Source of the DNA: Paenibacillus pinistramenti
GTDB lineage: Bacteria; Bacillota; Bacilli; Paenibacillales; Paenibacillaceae
Length of the DNA: 64,000 nt
Reading direction: 5' to 3'
NCBI RefSeq assembly: GCF_005869875.1
Contig: NZ_VAWG01000005.1
Span: 62,001 to 126,000, forward strand
Shown: positions 44,023 through 52,514 of the stretch, piece after piece
Numbering within the stretch: the first letter of the stretch is position 1
Layout: each line of letters starts with the position of its first letter
Translations under genes and position numbers: made by a program
Notes under the pieces: generated by a model
The model's input: the letters and a program-made list of their open reading frames with translations, nothing else
Databases searched by the model: none
Told to the model about the DNA's origin: nothing

Positions 44023-44886
44023 ATGAGAATGGCTTCTATTATGCACAGGGGAGCGGAAGAGGCTGCGATTATTGAAGGCAGCCGGATTGTGCCGGTGTCC
44101 GTCATCAATGAAGCCGAAGGAACCGCCTGGCCGGCCGATCTGTCCGGCATTATAACAGGCGGGCACCTTGAGGCAATTCGCAGCTGGTATGAGGCGAAGC
44201 GGGGCAGCGGGTCCGCTTCCTCCCTCTGGATGGGGCCGGCCTCGCCGCTCCGCTTTGCTCCGCCCTACCGCCAGCCGCGCAAAATTTGGGGCGTCGGAGC
44301 CAACTATGCGGAGAAGGCGGATGAGATGGCTCTTGCTGCCAATGAAGAGCCGGTCTGCTTCATGAAGCCCGATACGAGCCTGATCGGACCGGGCGAGCCG
44401 ATTGTGCTTCCGCGGGGCGCCGGCCGGGTCACGGCAGAAGCGGAGCTCGCAATCATCATCGGTGCAGCGTGCAAAAATGTCGAACCCGCTGACGCGATGT
44501 CTTACGTAGGGGCATTCACCGGCAGCCTGGATATGACGGCGAAAGACATTCATGCCAGAAATCCGCGTTATCTGAGCCGGGCGAAGAGCTTCGATACCTT
44601 TTTCAGCTTTGGCCCTGAGCTGGTTACTCCGGATGAAATCGACTGCCTGCAGGAGCTGACGGTGGAGACGGTGCTGAACGGGCGTACCGTTTATGGCAGC
44701 CATGTCGCCAACATGATTTTTTCACCGGCTTATATTGTCTCTTTCTTCTCCAGGATCATGACCCTGCTGCCCGGCGACATTCTGATGACAGGGACTCCGG
44801 GATCGGTGGAGATCACCGGGGGGGACAGGGTCGAATGCCGGATCTGCGGCTTTGCGCCGCTTAGCAACCCGGTCCGGAGCGAATGA
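44023..44886 (+). CDS. Fumarylacetoacetate hydrolase (FAH) family protein
   Basis: This is a metal-dependent C-C or C-N lyase/hydrolase family protein, about 287 residues. The family core begins around KIWGVGANYAEKADEM. Metal ligands are visible in VTAEAELAIIIG (two Glu) and SLDMTAKDIHARN (Asp), and FDTFFSFGPELV and MTGTPGSVEI close the site. FAH proteins cleave 2-oxo acid-type substrates. Within a purine cluster it may act on a ureidoglycolate- or oxalurate-type compound, which is inference. The start is uncertain among 44020, 44023 and 44029; AAGGGG at 44009-44014 favours the second. It overlaps or abuts the amidase stop. Confidence 0.8.
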   Translation: MRMASIMHRGAEEAAIIEGSRIVPVSVINEAEGTAWPADLSGIITGGHLEAIRSWYEAKRGSGSASSLWMGPASPLRFAPPYRQPRKIWGVGANYAEKADEMALAANEEPVCFMKPDTSLIGPGEPIVLPRGAGRVTAEAELAIIIGAACKNVEPADAMSYVGAFTGSLDMTAKDIHARNPRYLSRAKSFDTFFSFGPELVTPDEIDCLQELTVETVLNGRTVYGSHVANMIFSPAYIVSFFSRIMTLLPGDILMTGTPGSVEITGGDRVECRICGFAPLSNPVRSE

Positions 44887-44943
44887 TGGAACCGGGGGAA
44901 AATAATTTGGCCATCCGGCCAGGCAGGGGAGGGAGGACATCCT

Positions 44944-45492
44944 TTGACGCATGCTGAGACCATTTCGCTGAAGGAGTTGAACGGGCTGAGCCGGTCAGCG
45001 TTTGTGAGCGTACTTGGGGGGATTTTTGAACATTCGCCCTGGGTGGCTGAAGCCGTCTTCGAGCAGGGCCCTTTCCGTTCGGTTCAGGAGCTGCATGGAA
45101 AAATGCTTGCCATCGTGGAGCAGTCCGGCGGGGAGCGGATTCTGGAGCTGATCCGGGCTCATCCCGACCTGGCGGGCCGGATGAAGGTGGAAGGCTACAG
45201 CGCCAAGGAGCAGCAGGGCGCAGGGCTGGATGCGCTGACGGCAGAGGAATATGAACGCTTCACGCAGCTGAATGAAAGCTACAAGCGCAAGTTCGGTTTT
45301 CCGTTTATTTTGGCCGTCACAGGCAAAACGAAGGACGACATCGCCGCCGCCATGAAGGAGCGGGTGCAGCATGAGCCGGAAGCGGAACGCCAAACCGCTC
45401 TGCGGGAGATCGGCCGGATTGCCGAAATCCGGTTAAACCAATTCATTGCCGGATCAGCCGGTGCACCGGAAAGGATGGATGAATCATGCTGA
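44944..45492 (+). CDS. uraD: 2-oxo-4-hydroxy-4-carboxy-5-ureidoimidazoline (OHCU) decarboxylase
   Basis: It removes CO2 from OHCU to give S-allantoin, the third step after urate oxidation. The 182-residue helical protein has the catalytic His in IRAHPDLAGRM and the acidic EQQGAGLDALTAEE motif. KRKFGFPFILAVTGK is a strong family signature. In B. subtilis this domain is fused to uricase in PucL; here it is a separate gene overlapping the uricase start by seven bases. The TTG at 44944 is used because AGGGGAGGGAGG ends seven bases upstream and no ATG is available at the right place. Confidence 0.92.
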   Translation: MTHAETISLKELNGLSRSAFVSVLGGIFEHSPWVAEAVFEQGPFRSVQELHGKMLAIVEQSGGERILELIRAHPDLAGRMKVEGYSAKEQQGAGLDALTAEEYERFTQLNESYKRKFGFPFILAVTGKTKDDIAAAMKERVQHEPEAERQTALREIGRIAEIRLNQFIAGSAGAPERMDESC

Positions 45493-46457
45493 AGCATTCC
45501 AGCGGACGTACGTTTTATTACGGAAAAGGGGACGTGCTCGTGTACCGGACTTATGCCGCACCGCTGGAGGTGGCAGCCGTGCCGGAATCGCCTTTTACGG
45601 GGAACAGCAACGTTATTTTCGCCCATAATCTCAAATTTGCGGTCAGCGGGGATGCGCTGCTCTCTTCTTTTACTGAAGGAGATAACACGCTGGTGGTCGC
45701 CACAGACTCCATGAAAAATTTCCTGCTTCGCAACGCCGCCGAGTTTGAGGGAAGCACAACGGAGGGCCTGCTGTTCTTTCTCGCCAGCCGCTTCATGGAG
45801 CGCTATCCGCATATCACGGGAATCGAAATCAGCGGTGACCGGCTGCCGTTTCAGTCGCTGGATGTTCCGGGGCCGGACGGGTTCGTCCCAAGCGGGCTTG
45901 TCTTCCGCCATTCGCATAATGACCACGCGGGCGCGGGGCTGGAGCTTGTCCGCAGCAGCAGCGGCGGAGCCGGGCTGGTGTCCGGCTGGTCCGGGCTGAC
46001 GGATCTTCAGCTGATCAAGGTCAGCGGCAGCTCCTTTTTCGGATTTGTGCGCGACGAATATACGACCCTGCCGGACAGCTATGACCGCCCGCTGTTTATT
46101 TATCTTAATATTTTCTGGAAATACGCAAATCCCGACCACGCCATGGACGCTTCGCTGGGGGCTTATGTGGCGGCTGAGCAGGTGAGCGATATTGCGCATA
46201 CGGTGTTTTACGAGGAAAAATCCCCGTCCATCCAGTACCTGATCTGGCTGATCGGACGGCGGCTTCTGACCCGGTTCCCGCAGCTTGCCGAAGTCAGCTT
46301 CGAGTCCAACAACCGGACGTGGGAGACGATCGTAGATCCGGCGGACAGCGGTTCGCCCGGCGTATTTACAGAGCCCCGCCCGCCGTACGGCTTTCAGGGC
46401 TTTACGGTTACGAGAGAGGACCTGGAGACCGAAGCGCCGGCGGCCGGAGGGGAATAG
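45486..46457 (+). CDS. pucL: Urate oxidase (uricase)
   Basis: It oxidises urate to 5-hydroxyisourate without a cofactor. The 323 residues form two T-fold units. The catalytic Lys14 is in YYGKGDVLVYRT and Thr73 in VVATDSMKNFLL, the pair that activates urate and oxygen. LIKVSGSSFFGFVRDEYTTLPDSYDR is the substrate-site signature of the second half. It corresponds to the C-terminal part of B. subtilis PucL, with UraD encoded just upstream as a separate protein. The start overlaps uraD, and uraH follows after three bases, so the three enzymes of urate to allantoin conversion are coupled. Confidence 0.94.
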   Translation: MLKHSSGRTFYYGKGDVLVYRTYAAPLEVAAVPESPFTGNSNVIFAHNLKFAVSGDALLSSFTEGDNTLVVATDSMKNFLLRNAAEFEGSTTEGLLFFLASRFMERYPHITGIEISGDRLPFQSLDVPGPDGFVPSGLVFRHSHNDHAGAGLELVRSSSGGAGLVSGWSGLTDLQLIKVSGSSFFGFVRDEYTTLPDSYDRPLFIYLNIFWKYANPDHAMDASLGAYVAAEQVSDIAHTVFYEEKSPSIQYLIWLIGRRLLTRFPQLAEVSFESNNRTWETIVDPADSGSPGVFTEPRPPYGFQGFTVTREDLETEAPAAGGE

Positions 46458-46459
46458 CT

Positions 46460-46882
46460 GTGGCAGGGACAGGAGCAGGGGCAGGGGCAGGGGCAGGGGC
46501 AGGCAGATTGACGACCCATGTGCTGGATCTGGCGCGCGGCGGACCGGCGGCAGGCGTTGAGGTGAAGCTGTACAGCCTTTCGGGAGCAGAGCGGATGCTG
46601 CTGCGTGAAGCAGTCACCAGCGCGGACGGCCGGACGGGCGGGCCGCTGCTGGAAGGGACAGACATGAAGCCGGGGCTTTATGAGCTGGAGTTTGATGTCG
46701 GCGCTTATTTCAGGCAGGCGGATGAGGCTGAGGATGAGGCTGCAGATGAGACTGAGGCAGATGGTCAGGCAGGCTTTTTCGGGCTTGTGCCGATCCGGTT
46801 TCGGATTGTCCGCGCAGAGGAGCATTACCATGTGCCGCTGCTTGCAGCGCCGGGCGGGTACAGCACTTACCGGGGGAGCTGA
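46460..46882 (+). CDS. uraH: 5-hydroxyisourate hydrolase (transthyretin-like) with repeat-derived insertions
   Basis: It hydrolyses 5-hydroxyisourate, the uricase product, to OHCU. Typical motifs are LTTHVLDLARGGPAAGV near the start and the C-terminal YSTYRGS tetrad. About 140 residues compares with about 115 for the family. The surplus comes from two low-complexity parts. One is an N-terminal run of Gly-Ala pairs encoded by seven 6-base units (46463-46504). The other is an acidic insert, ADEA-EDEA-ADET-EADG, encoded by four 12-base units (46718-46765). GTG 46460 is chosen because GGAGGGG precedes it. A TTG at 46508 would remove the Gly-Ala run but lacks a ribosome site. Confidence 0.9.
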   Translation: MAGTGAGAGAGAGAGRLTTHVLDLARGGPAAGVEVKLYSLSGAERMLLREAVTSADGRTGGPLLEGTDMKPGLYELEFDVGAYFRQADEAEDEAADETEADGQAGFFGLVPIRFRIVRAEEHYHVPLLAAPGGYSTYRGS

Positions 46883-46935
46883 CGGCTGCACATAGAGAGC
46901 ACATACTGGCTGAACATGGCAGAGGAGGCCGGAGC

Positions 46936-48336
46936 ATGAGCGAACATTTCGAACATTTTGATTGGATCCTCGCAGGAGGAGAGGTTGTACTGCCTGGTGA
47001 AACCCGGCGGCTCGACATCGGCATCCGCAGCGGATTAATAGCGGCATTAGGCGAGAACCTGAACGCTGCCGAGGCAAGGGAAGTGAAGGATGCATCCGGC
47101 ATGCTGGTGCTGCCGGGGGTGATTGACACCCACGTCCATTTTAACGAGCCGAATATGGGACACTGGGAAGGCTTTGAAACCGGCTCGGCTGCGCTCGCCG
47201 CCGGCGGCTGCACGCTTTATGCGGATATGCCGCTGAACGGCAATCCGCCGACCGTCACGCTGGAGGCGCTCGAGATGAAGCGGCGGCTGGCCGCCGGAAG
47301 CTCGGCAGTCGATTACAGCTTCTGGGGCGGGCTGATGCCCGGATTCCTCGGCCATATCGAGGAGCTTGCCGAAGCCGGGGTCATCGGCTTTAAAGCGTTT
47401 ATGTCGAATCCGGGCGGAGAAGGCGAGGGCCGCTTCCGGGAGGCGGACCGGGAGACGCTGCGGGAGGGCATGCGCAGAATTGCGGCCGCCGGCGGCATTC
47501 TGGCGCTCCATGCCGAAAGTGACGCCTTGACCTCCAGACTGGCTGAGGAAGCCTTGGCGGCCGGGCGGACAGACGCCCGGGCTTTTGCCGCCTCCCGGCC
47601 TGTGGAAGCGGAAACGGCTGCGGTGACCGAAGCGCTGGAGCTTGCGGAGCAAACGGGCTGCCGGCTGCATTTTGTGCATATCAGCTCGCCTGAAGCAGTG
47701 GACATCATTGATGCGGCCAAACGGCGGGGCGCAGATGTCACGCTGGAGACCTGTCCGCATTATTTGGTGCTGACGGCTTCCGATATGGAGCGGCTGGGAC
47801 CTGTGGCGAAATGCGCGCCTCCGCTGCGGGATGCAGCACGGCTTGAGGAGCTCTGGAAGCGGGTGGCCGAGGGCAAGATCGACTTTATCGCTTCCGATCA
47901 CTCTCCGTGCCCGGAGGTCATGAAGCAGCCGGTCAGCGGCAGCTTCTTTGAAGCCTGGGGCGGCATCGCCGGCGCGCAGAGCACCCTGGAGCTGATGTAT
48001 CACGAAGGCTGCGTCAAGCGGGGCCTGCCGCTGCATCAGCTGGCCGCTCTTTTGTCCTCCCATCCGGCTGAACGCTACGGTTACTCCAGCAAGGGCAGAA
48101 TTGCACCGGGCTATGACGCCGACCTGGTTCTGCTGGACCCGGGGCGGAGCTATACACTGACGCCGGGTGACCTTTGGCACCGCCACAAGCACAGCCCTTA
48201 TGTGGGGCGGACTTTTTCAGGCAGAGTCACTGCGGTTTATTGCCGGGGAAATGTTGTATACAGCGAGGCGGAACGCAGCGTGAGGCCGGGAGGCGGCACG
48301 TTCGTCACGCCGGGGAAGGCAGGTGCCCGGGGATGA
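46936..48336 (+). CDS. pucH: Allantoinase
   Basis: It opens the allantoin ring to allantoate, using two metal ions in an amidohydrolase barrel. Metal ligands appear as the HxH of VIDTHVHFNEP, the carboxylated lysine in GFKAFMSNPG, His in FVHISSPEAV, and Asp in IASDHSPCPE. ADMPLNGNPPT is characteristic of allantoinases as against dihydropyrimidinases. 466 residues, full length. The start follows GAGGAGG with good spacing, 53 bases after uraH. Its stop overlaps the start of the allantoate amidohydrolase (ATGA). The equivalent in E. coli is allB. Confidence 0.95.
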   Translation: MSEHFEHFDWILAGGEVVLPGETRRLDIGIRSGLIAALGENLNAAEAREVKDASGMLVLPGVIDTHVHFNEPNMGHWEGFETGSAALAAGGCTLYADMPLNGNPPTVTLEALEMKRRLAAGSSAVDYSFWGGLMPGFLGHIEELAEAGVIGFKAFMSNPGGEGEGRFREADRETLREGMRRIAAAGGILALHAESDALTSRLAEEALAAGRTDARAFAASRPVEAETAAVTEALELAEQTGCRLHFVHISSPEAVDIIDAAKRRGADVTLETCPHYLVLTASDMERLGPVAKCAPPLRDAARLEELWKRVAEGKIDFIASDHSPCPEVMKQPVSGSFFEAWGGIAGAQSTLELMYHEGCVKRGLPLHQLAALLSSHPAERYGYSSKGRIAPGYDADLVLLDPGRSYTLTPGDLWHRHKHSPYVGRTFSGRVTAVYCRGNVVYSEAERSVRPGGGTFVTPGKAGARG

Positions 48337-48497
48337 ACGGACAGGCGGGGAATGAGCAGGCGGTGAACGGCCAGGCGATGAACGGCCAGTCAGAGAACCA
48401 CCGGTCAATGAAGGTTCGGACGGAGAACAACCAGCCGGTGAACGATCGATTGGTGAACGCCCAGTTGGTGAATGATCAGCCGCTGAACGGTCAGGAA
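48333..48497 (+). repeat. Eleven-copy degenerate 15-bp tandem repeat in the 5' end of the allantoate amidohydrolase gene
   Basis: Eleven consecutive 15-base units begin with the start codon. Most resemble GTGAACGGCCAGGCG and encode five-residue blocks such as MNGQA, VNGQA, VNAQL and LNGQE. The period is strictly 15 bases with no indel, and differences are substitutions. The reading frame is preserved throughout. Confidence 0.85.
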
Positions 48498-49853
48498 GGA
48501 AGTGATTGGCGATCTTCTGAGCACGCGGAGCTTGTTAACGCTCAGACATCTGCGGGAGCTGTTGATTATGAAGCAGCCCCTAATCCTTTTGCAAATAAGC
48601 TTACCTGTAAAATGTTCGAGCTGCTGGAGGCCTTGTCCCGCTTTGGCGGCGGCCCGCCCGGCGGGGGAATCACCCGGCTGCTGTACACGCCGGCCTGGCT
48701 GGAGGCCCAGCTGTTTTTGGCGGAGCAGATGAATCTTGCGGGGCTGGAGGTGCGCTTCGACAGGGTCGGCAATCTTTACGGCAGGCTGGAGGGGACGGAA
48801 CCCGGACGGGCGGTTATTTTGACCGGATCGCATATCGATACAGTGAGGCATGGCGGAAAATATGACGGTGCGCTGGGCGTTGCGGCTTCGCTTGCGGCTG
48901 TTGTCTCGCTGAAGGAGCGGTACGGCGTGCCGAAGCAAACGCTCGAGGTGGTTTCTTTTTGTGAAGAGGAAGGGAGCCGGTTTCCATTCGCTTACTGGGG
49001 CTCGGGCAGCGTCACCGGGGAACTGGTGCTTGAGCGCTGCGGCCTCATCCGGGACGGGGATGGAGTAACGCTTCAGGAGGCGATGCTGGCGGCCGGATTT
49101 GGCCGGCCGGAGCAGGCGGAGCCGCGCCGGAGTGATCTCGGCGCCTATGTAGAGGTTCACATCGAACAGGGCATTGTACTGGAGCGGACGGGCACCGAAA
49201 TAGGGATTGTGGAGACGATTGCCGGCCAGCGCCGGTATACGGTGGACATCCACGGTGAAGCCAATCATGCGGGGACAACTCCCATGGGGATGCGCCGTGA
49301 CGCGCTTGCGGGTGCAGCGGAGATGATGGTCCTGCTGGAGAAAATGGCTCTTGCGGAAGGTCCGCCCCTTGTCGCCACAGTGGGCAGGCTGGACTTGAGC
49401 CCGAATACCTCCAATGTTATTCCGGGCGGGGCAAGCTTCACTTTAGATATCCGGCACGAGTCTGCCGATGCGCTGGAGGCATTCTGCGGCCGGGTAAGCG
49501 AGGCCTTTGCCGGTATCGCGGCCGCAAGAGGGCTGAAGCTTGCGCAGCAGCTTCAGCTTGAGGCTCCGCCGGCGCCGATGGACGCCGGACTTGGCGGCAG
49601 GCTCGAGCGGCTGTGCAGCAGCCGCGGCCTGTCCTGCCGCCGGATGGTCAGCGGCGCGGGTCACGACGCGCAGCTGCTCGCCGCCGTCTGCCCGGCGGCG
49701 ATGCTGTTTGTGCCGAGCCGCGGCGGCATCAGCCACGCGCCGGAGGAGTACACCGCGCCGGAGCAGCTGGCGCGGGGGACGGAGCTGCTGGCGGCACTGC
49801 TGCACCAGCTGGCCTACGAAGAGGAAGCCGCACAGGAGGGGGAAGAAAAATGA
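48333..49853 (+). CDS. pucF: Allantoate amidohydrolase with repetitive N-terminal extension
   Basis: It hydrolyses allantoate to ureidoglycine, CO2 and ammonia with two metal ions (M20 peptidase fold). Metal-binding motifs are GSHIDTVRHGGKYDGALG, FCEEEGSRFPFAYWGS, VHIEQG and SGAGHDAQLLA. The family core begins at about residue 90 (FELLEALSRFGGG). Before it lies an extension whose first 55 residues are eleven five-residue units of the form xNGQx, encoded by 15-base tandem repeats. The ATG at 48333 overlaps the allantoinase stop (ATGA). If the extension is not translated, ATG 48612 would start the core, but it has only a weak ribosome site. Confidence 0.9.
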   Translation: MNGQAGNEQAVNGQAMNGQSENHRSMKVRTENNQPVNDRLVNAQLVNDQPLNGQEGSDWRSSEHAELVNAQTSAGAVDYEAAPNPFANKLTCKMFELLEALSRFGGGPPGGGITRLLYTPAWLEAQLFLAEQMNLAGLEVRFDRVGNLYGRLEGTEPGRAVILTGSHIDTVRHGGKYDGALGVAASLAAVVSLKERYGVPKQTLEVVSFCEEEGSRFPFAYWGSGSVTGELVLERCGLIRDGDGVTLQEAMLAAGFGRPEQAEPRRSDLGAYVEVHIEQGIVLERTGTEIGIVETIAGQRRYTVDIHGEANHAGTTPMGMRRDALAGAAEMMVLLEKMALAEGPPLVATVGRLDLSPNTSNVIPGGASFTLDIRHESADALEAFCGRVSEAFAGIAAARGLKLAQQLQLEAPPAPMDAGLGGRLERLCSSRGLSCRRMVSGAGHDAQLLAAVCPAAMLFVPSRGGISHAPEEYTAPEQLARGTELLAALLHQLAYEEEAAQEGEEK

Positions 49854-51736
49854 CACCAGACCCAGCACAGAGGGCAGACTCGGAATTGAACTTAAAATCG
49901 CAGCCGGAAGAGCAATCGGGAGAGCAATCGGCAGCGCCATCGGGAGAGCAGTCGGGAGAGGAATCCGGATCGAAATCCGGATCGAAATCTGGATCGAAAT
50001 CTGGATCGATATCTGGAGCGAAACCGGGAGCAGACTCAGGAGCAGACTCAGGAGCAGGCTCAGCTGGGGATTCAGAATTCGGATCAGGAACGCAGCCAGG
50101 GGAGACAGCATGGACGATGAGTTCAGGCACGCAGCCCGTACAATCCGCAGCGGAATCCGCGCAACCCGCAGCGCAGTCCGGAGCGGATTCAAGAGCGGAT
50201 TCAAGAGCGGATTCAAGTACGGGCTTTGACCCGGCCCTTACGCCGCCGGTGCCGGATCGCCAGCCTTATCCGGACTTTGCTCCTTCGCCCCGCATCATCA
50301 TGACGCCGGGTCCCGTCGAGGTCGATCCCCGGGTGCTCCGCGCCCTGTCCGCCCCGATTCTCGGTCAGTTCGACCCTGAATTTACAGGGCTTATGAACCG
50401 GGTGATGGTCATGCTGCGCGAGCTGTTTCAGACCCGGAACCAGTGGGCTTATCCGGTGGACGGCACCTCGCGCTCCGGGATCGAAGCGGTGCTGGCCAGC
50501 CTAATCGAGCCGGGCGACAAGGTGCTGATCCCGATTTACGGACGGTTCGGCTATCTGCTGTATGAGATAGCCGAGCGCTGCGGTGCGGAGATCATCGTGA
50601 TGGAGCGCGAATGGGGCTCGGTATTCGAGCCGGATGAGATCATTGCCGCCATCCGGCAGCACCGCCCGGCCGTGGTCGCAATGGTCCACGGCGAAACCTC
50701 CACCGGCCGCATGCAGCCGGTGGAAGGCATCGGCGCAGCCTGCCGCGAGGCGGGCGCGCTGCTGGTGATGGACGCCGTCGCCACGATAGGCGGCGTCCCG
50801 GTGCGGACCGATGACTGGCAGGTCGATGCCGTCATCGGGGGCACGCAGAAATGCCTGTCCGTACCGTCAGGCATGGCGCCCGTCACGTACAGCGGCCGTG
50901 CCGAGCGGAAGCTGCAGGCGCGCAAGAGCGTCGAGCGCGGCCTTTGGGCGGAGCCGAGGAAGCGGGACGCTGCACTGTCCGGACTATCCGGACTGTCAGA
51001 CCCGGCGGAGCTGCTTGACCCGTCCGGTATTCAGAGCGCGGACACCGGCATTCATAGCATTCATTCAGCGGGCTCAGTCCGGGAATCCGTCCAAAGCTTA
51101 GTGCAACAATTTTCCCAAGTTTCATTTCAAGGTTCAATCCAAGGTTCATCATCCCAAGCTCCATCATTCCAAGCTCCATCCAAAAGCTCATCCCAAGGTC
51201 CTTCCTCCAAATACCGGCCGTTCCGCATTCAAAGCAACTATCTGGACCTCAGCCAGCTGCAGGATTACTGGAGTCCGGCCAGGCTGAACCACCATACGGA
51301 AATGACGTCCATGCTCTACGGACTTTACGAGGGACTCCGGCTCGTCCTGAACGAAGGGCTGGAGAACCGTTTTGCCAGGCACCGGCTGCATGAAGCAGCC
51401 CTGATAGCCGGACTTCAAGGCATGGGGCTCAGCCTGTACGGGGACCCTGGCTGCAAGCTTCCCGTCGTGACCTGCGTCACCATTCCGGAGGGAGTGGACG
51501 GGGAGCAGGTCAGAGCCCGGCTGCTGGCCGACTTCGGCATCGAAATCGCCAGCTCTTTTGGCCCGCTGAAGGGAAAAATATGGCGCATTGGAACGATGGG
51601 CTACAGCTGCCGCAAGACCAATGTGCTGCATCTGCTTGGCGCACTTGAAGCCGTCCTGCTGCGCAGCGGCTGCAAGCTTCCGGCCGGGGCAGCCGTGCAG
51701 GCGGCTTTGGAGGTGTATGAGGCCCGGGAGAGCTAG
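49850..51736 (+). CDS. pucG: (S)-ureidoglycine--glyoxylate aminotransferase with large low-complexity insertions
   Basis: It is a PLP enzyme that transfers the amino group of ureidoglycine to glyoxylate, giving oxalurate and glycine. The family core starts near residue 148 (RIIMTPGPVEVDPRVL). The PLP lysine is Lys334 in IGGTQKCLSVPSG. The protein is 628 residues against about 415 for B. subtilis PucG. The excess is about 147 residues at the N-terminus, mostly Ser-Gly blocks in four-residue register, and a Ser/Gln-rich insert at about 372-453. The core resumes at KYRPFRIQSNYLDL. The ATG follows AGGAGGGGG and overlaps the previous stop (ATGA). No frameshift is seen. Confidence 0.88.
   Translation: MTPDPAQRADSELNLKSQPEEQSGEQSAAPSGEQSGEESGSKSGSKSGSKSGSISGAKPGADSGADSGAGSAGDSEFGSGTQPGETAWTMSSGTQPVQSAAESAQPAAQSGADSRADSRADSSTGFDPALTPPVPDRQPYPDFAPSPRIIMTPGPVEVDPRVLRALSAPILGQFDPEFTGLMNRVMVMLRELFQTRNQWAYPVDGTSRSGIEAVLASLIEPGDKVLIPIYGRFGYLLYEIAERCGAEIIVMEREWGSVFEPDEIIAAIRQHRPAVVAMVHGETSTGRMQPVEGIGAACREAGALLVMDAVATIGGVPVRTDDWQVDAVIGGTQKCLSVPSGMAPVTYSGRAERKLQARKSVERGLWAEPRKRDAALSGLSGLSDPAELLDPSGIQSADTGIHSIHSAGSVRESVQSLVQQFSQVSFQGSIQGSSSQAPSFQAPSKSSSQGPSSKYRPFRIQSNYLDLSQLQDYWSPARLNHHTEMTSMLYGLYEGLRLVLNEGLENRFARHRLHEAALIAGLQGMGLSLYGDPGCKLPVVTCVTIPEGVDGEQVRARLLADFGIEIASSFGPLKGKIWRIGTMGYSCRKTNVLHLLGALEAVLLRSGCKLPAGAAVQAALEVYEARES
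49907..50086 (+). repeat. Fifteen-copy degenerate 12-bp tandem repeat in pucG
   Basis: Fifteen 12-base units encode four-residue blocks, mostly ending in Ser: EEQS, GEQS, AAPS, GEES, GSKS three times, GSIS, GAKP, GADS twice, GAGS and others. The central copies are nearly identical (GGATCGAAATCT). A separate run of three units, GAGCGGATTCAA, lies at 50181-50216. Confidence 0.88.
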
Positions 51737-51752
51737 GGCCAGCCTCTTACTT

Positions 51753-52514
51753 CTACTTGATGGCAACTGCGGCGGCCGCGACGCGGATCCGGCATGTATC
51801 GGCCATCCACTGGCCGTCCCGGTACAGCCGCGGCTTCACTTTTTCTTCAATAGCCGTATACATGGCAAGCCGGAGATCTTCAGGAACGTCTGGGAAAAAA
51901 TAACCGGAGAAGCTGTCCAGCCATTTCCGCACTCCGGCTTTAAGCGGCGCCAGCTGGCTGAAATGCTGTGCCGAGATCACCCGGAAGCTTCTGCGCTCCA
52001 GCAGCGCCGCATATTCCTCTGCTGTGGGCAAATACCACGGATTCCGGCCTTCCCACGCATACCCTTCACTCTCCAGCGTTTCTTTAATAGCGTCTGTCAG
52101 TGTCGAGACATTCCCGCTGCCTGCGAACTCGGCCACAAACCGGCCGCCCTCCCGAAGAGCAGACCTGATCGAGCTGACTACGCCGGGCGCATCCGGAATC
52201 CAGTGCAGGACTGCATGGGAGAACACAGCGTCAAAAGGGGTTTCGGTTCGGTAGCAGCGGATGTCTGCCGCCTGAAAGTTCAGCTCCGGATAGGCGCTGG
52301 CGGCACGCTTTACCGCTTCCGCGGACAGGTCAATACCTGTCGGAATTGCGCCAGCGGCGGCGATTTGGGCCGTTAAATCCCCATTTCCGCAGCCAATGTC
52401 GAGGATATGCTCCCCCGGTGCAGGCTGCAGCAGGGAGAGAACTCCGCTCCCAAGCTGGCCTTTCATCTCTTTAATGCAGCTGCGGGTTGCCGCAGCGCTG
52501 GTGCTTTTGTCCAT
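51753..52514 (-). CDS. Class I SAM-dependent methyltransferase (trans-aconitate methyltransferase-like)
   Basis: It transfers a methyl group from S-adenosylmethionine. The SAM site is HILDIGCGNGDLTAQIA, with IDLSAEAVKRA and FDAVFSHAVLHWI following in Rossmann order. The last part (WLDSFSGYFF onward) resembles trans-aconitate 2-methyltransferases. 253 residues from ATG 52514. That start is chosen because AAGGAGG lies eight bases upstream. The in-frame GTG at 52532 overlaps this site. It lies 88 bases after the Rrf2-type regulator gene on the same strand and converges with pucG, with 16 bases between stops. The substrate is not proven. Confidence 0.88.
   Translation of the reverse strand: MDKSTSAAATRSCIKEMKGQLGSGVLSLLQPAPGEHILDIGCGNGDLTAQIAAAGAIPTGIDLSAEAVKRAASAYPELNFQAADIRCYRTETPFDAVFSHAVLHWIPDAPGVVSSIRSALREGGRFVAEFAGSGNVSTLTDAIKETLESEGYAWEGRNPWYLPTAEEYAALLERRSFRVISAQHFSQLAPLKAGVRKWLDSFSGYFFPDVPEDLRLAMYTAIEEKVKPRLYRDGQWMADTCRIRVAAAAVAIK

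Noticed and set aside
47047..48192. A 381-residue minus-strand open frame opposite allantoinase
   Set aside because: Same reasoning: the plus strand encodes a textbook allantoinase, and the minus frame has no motif or start signal.
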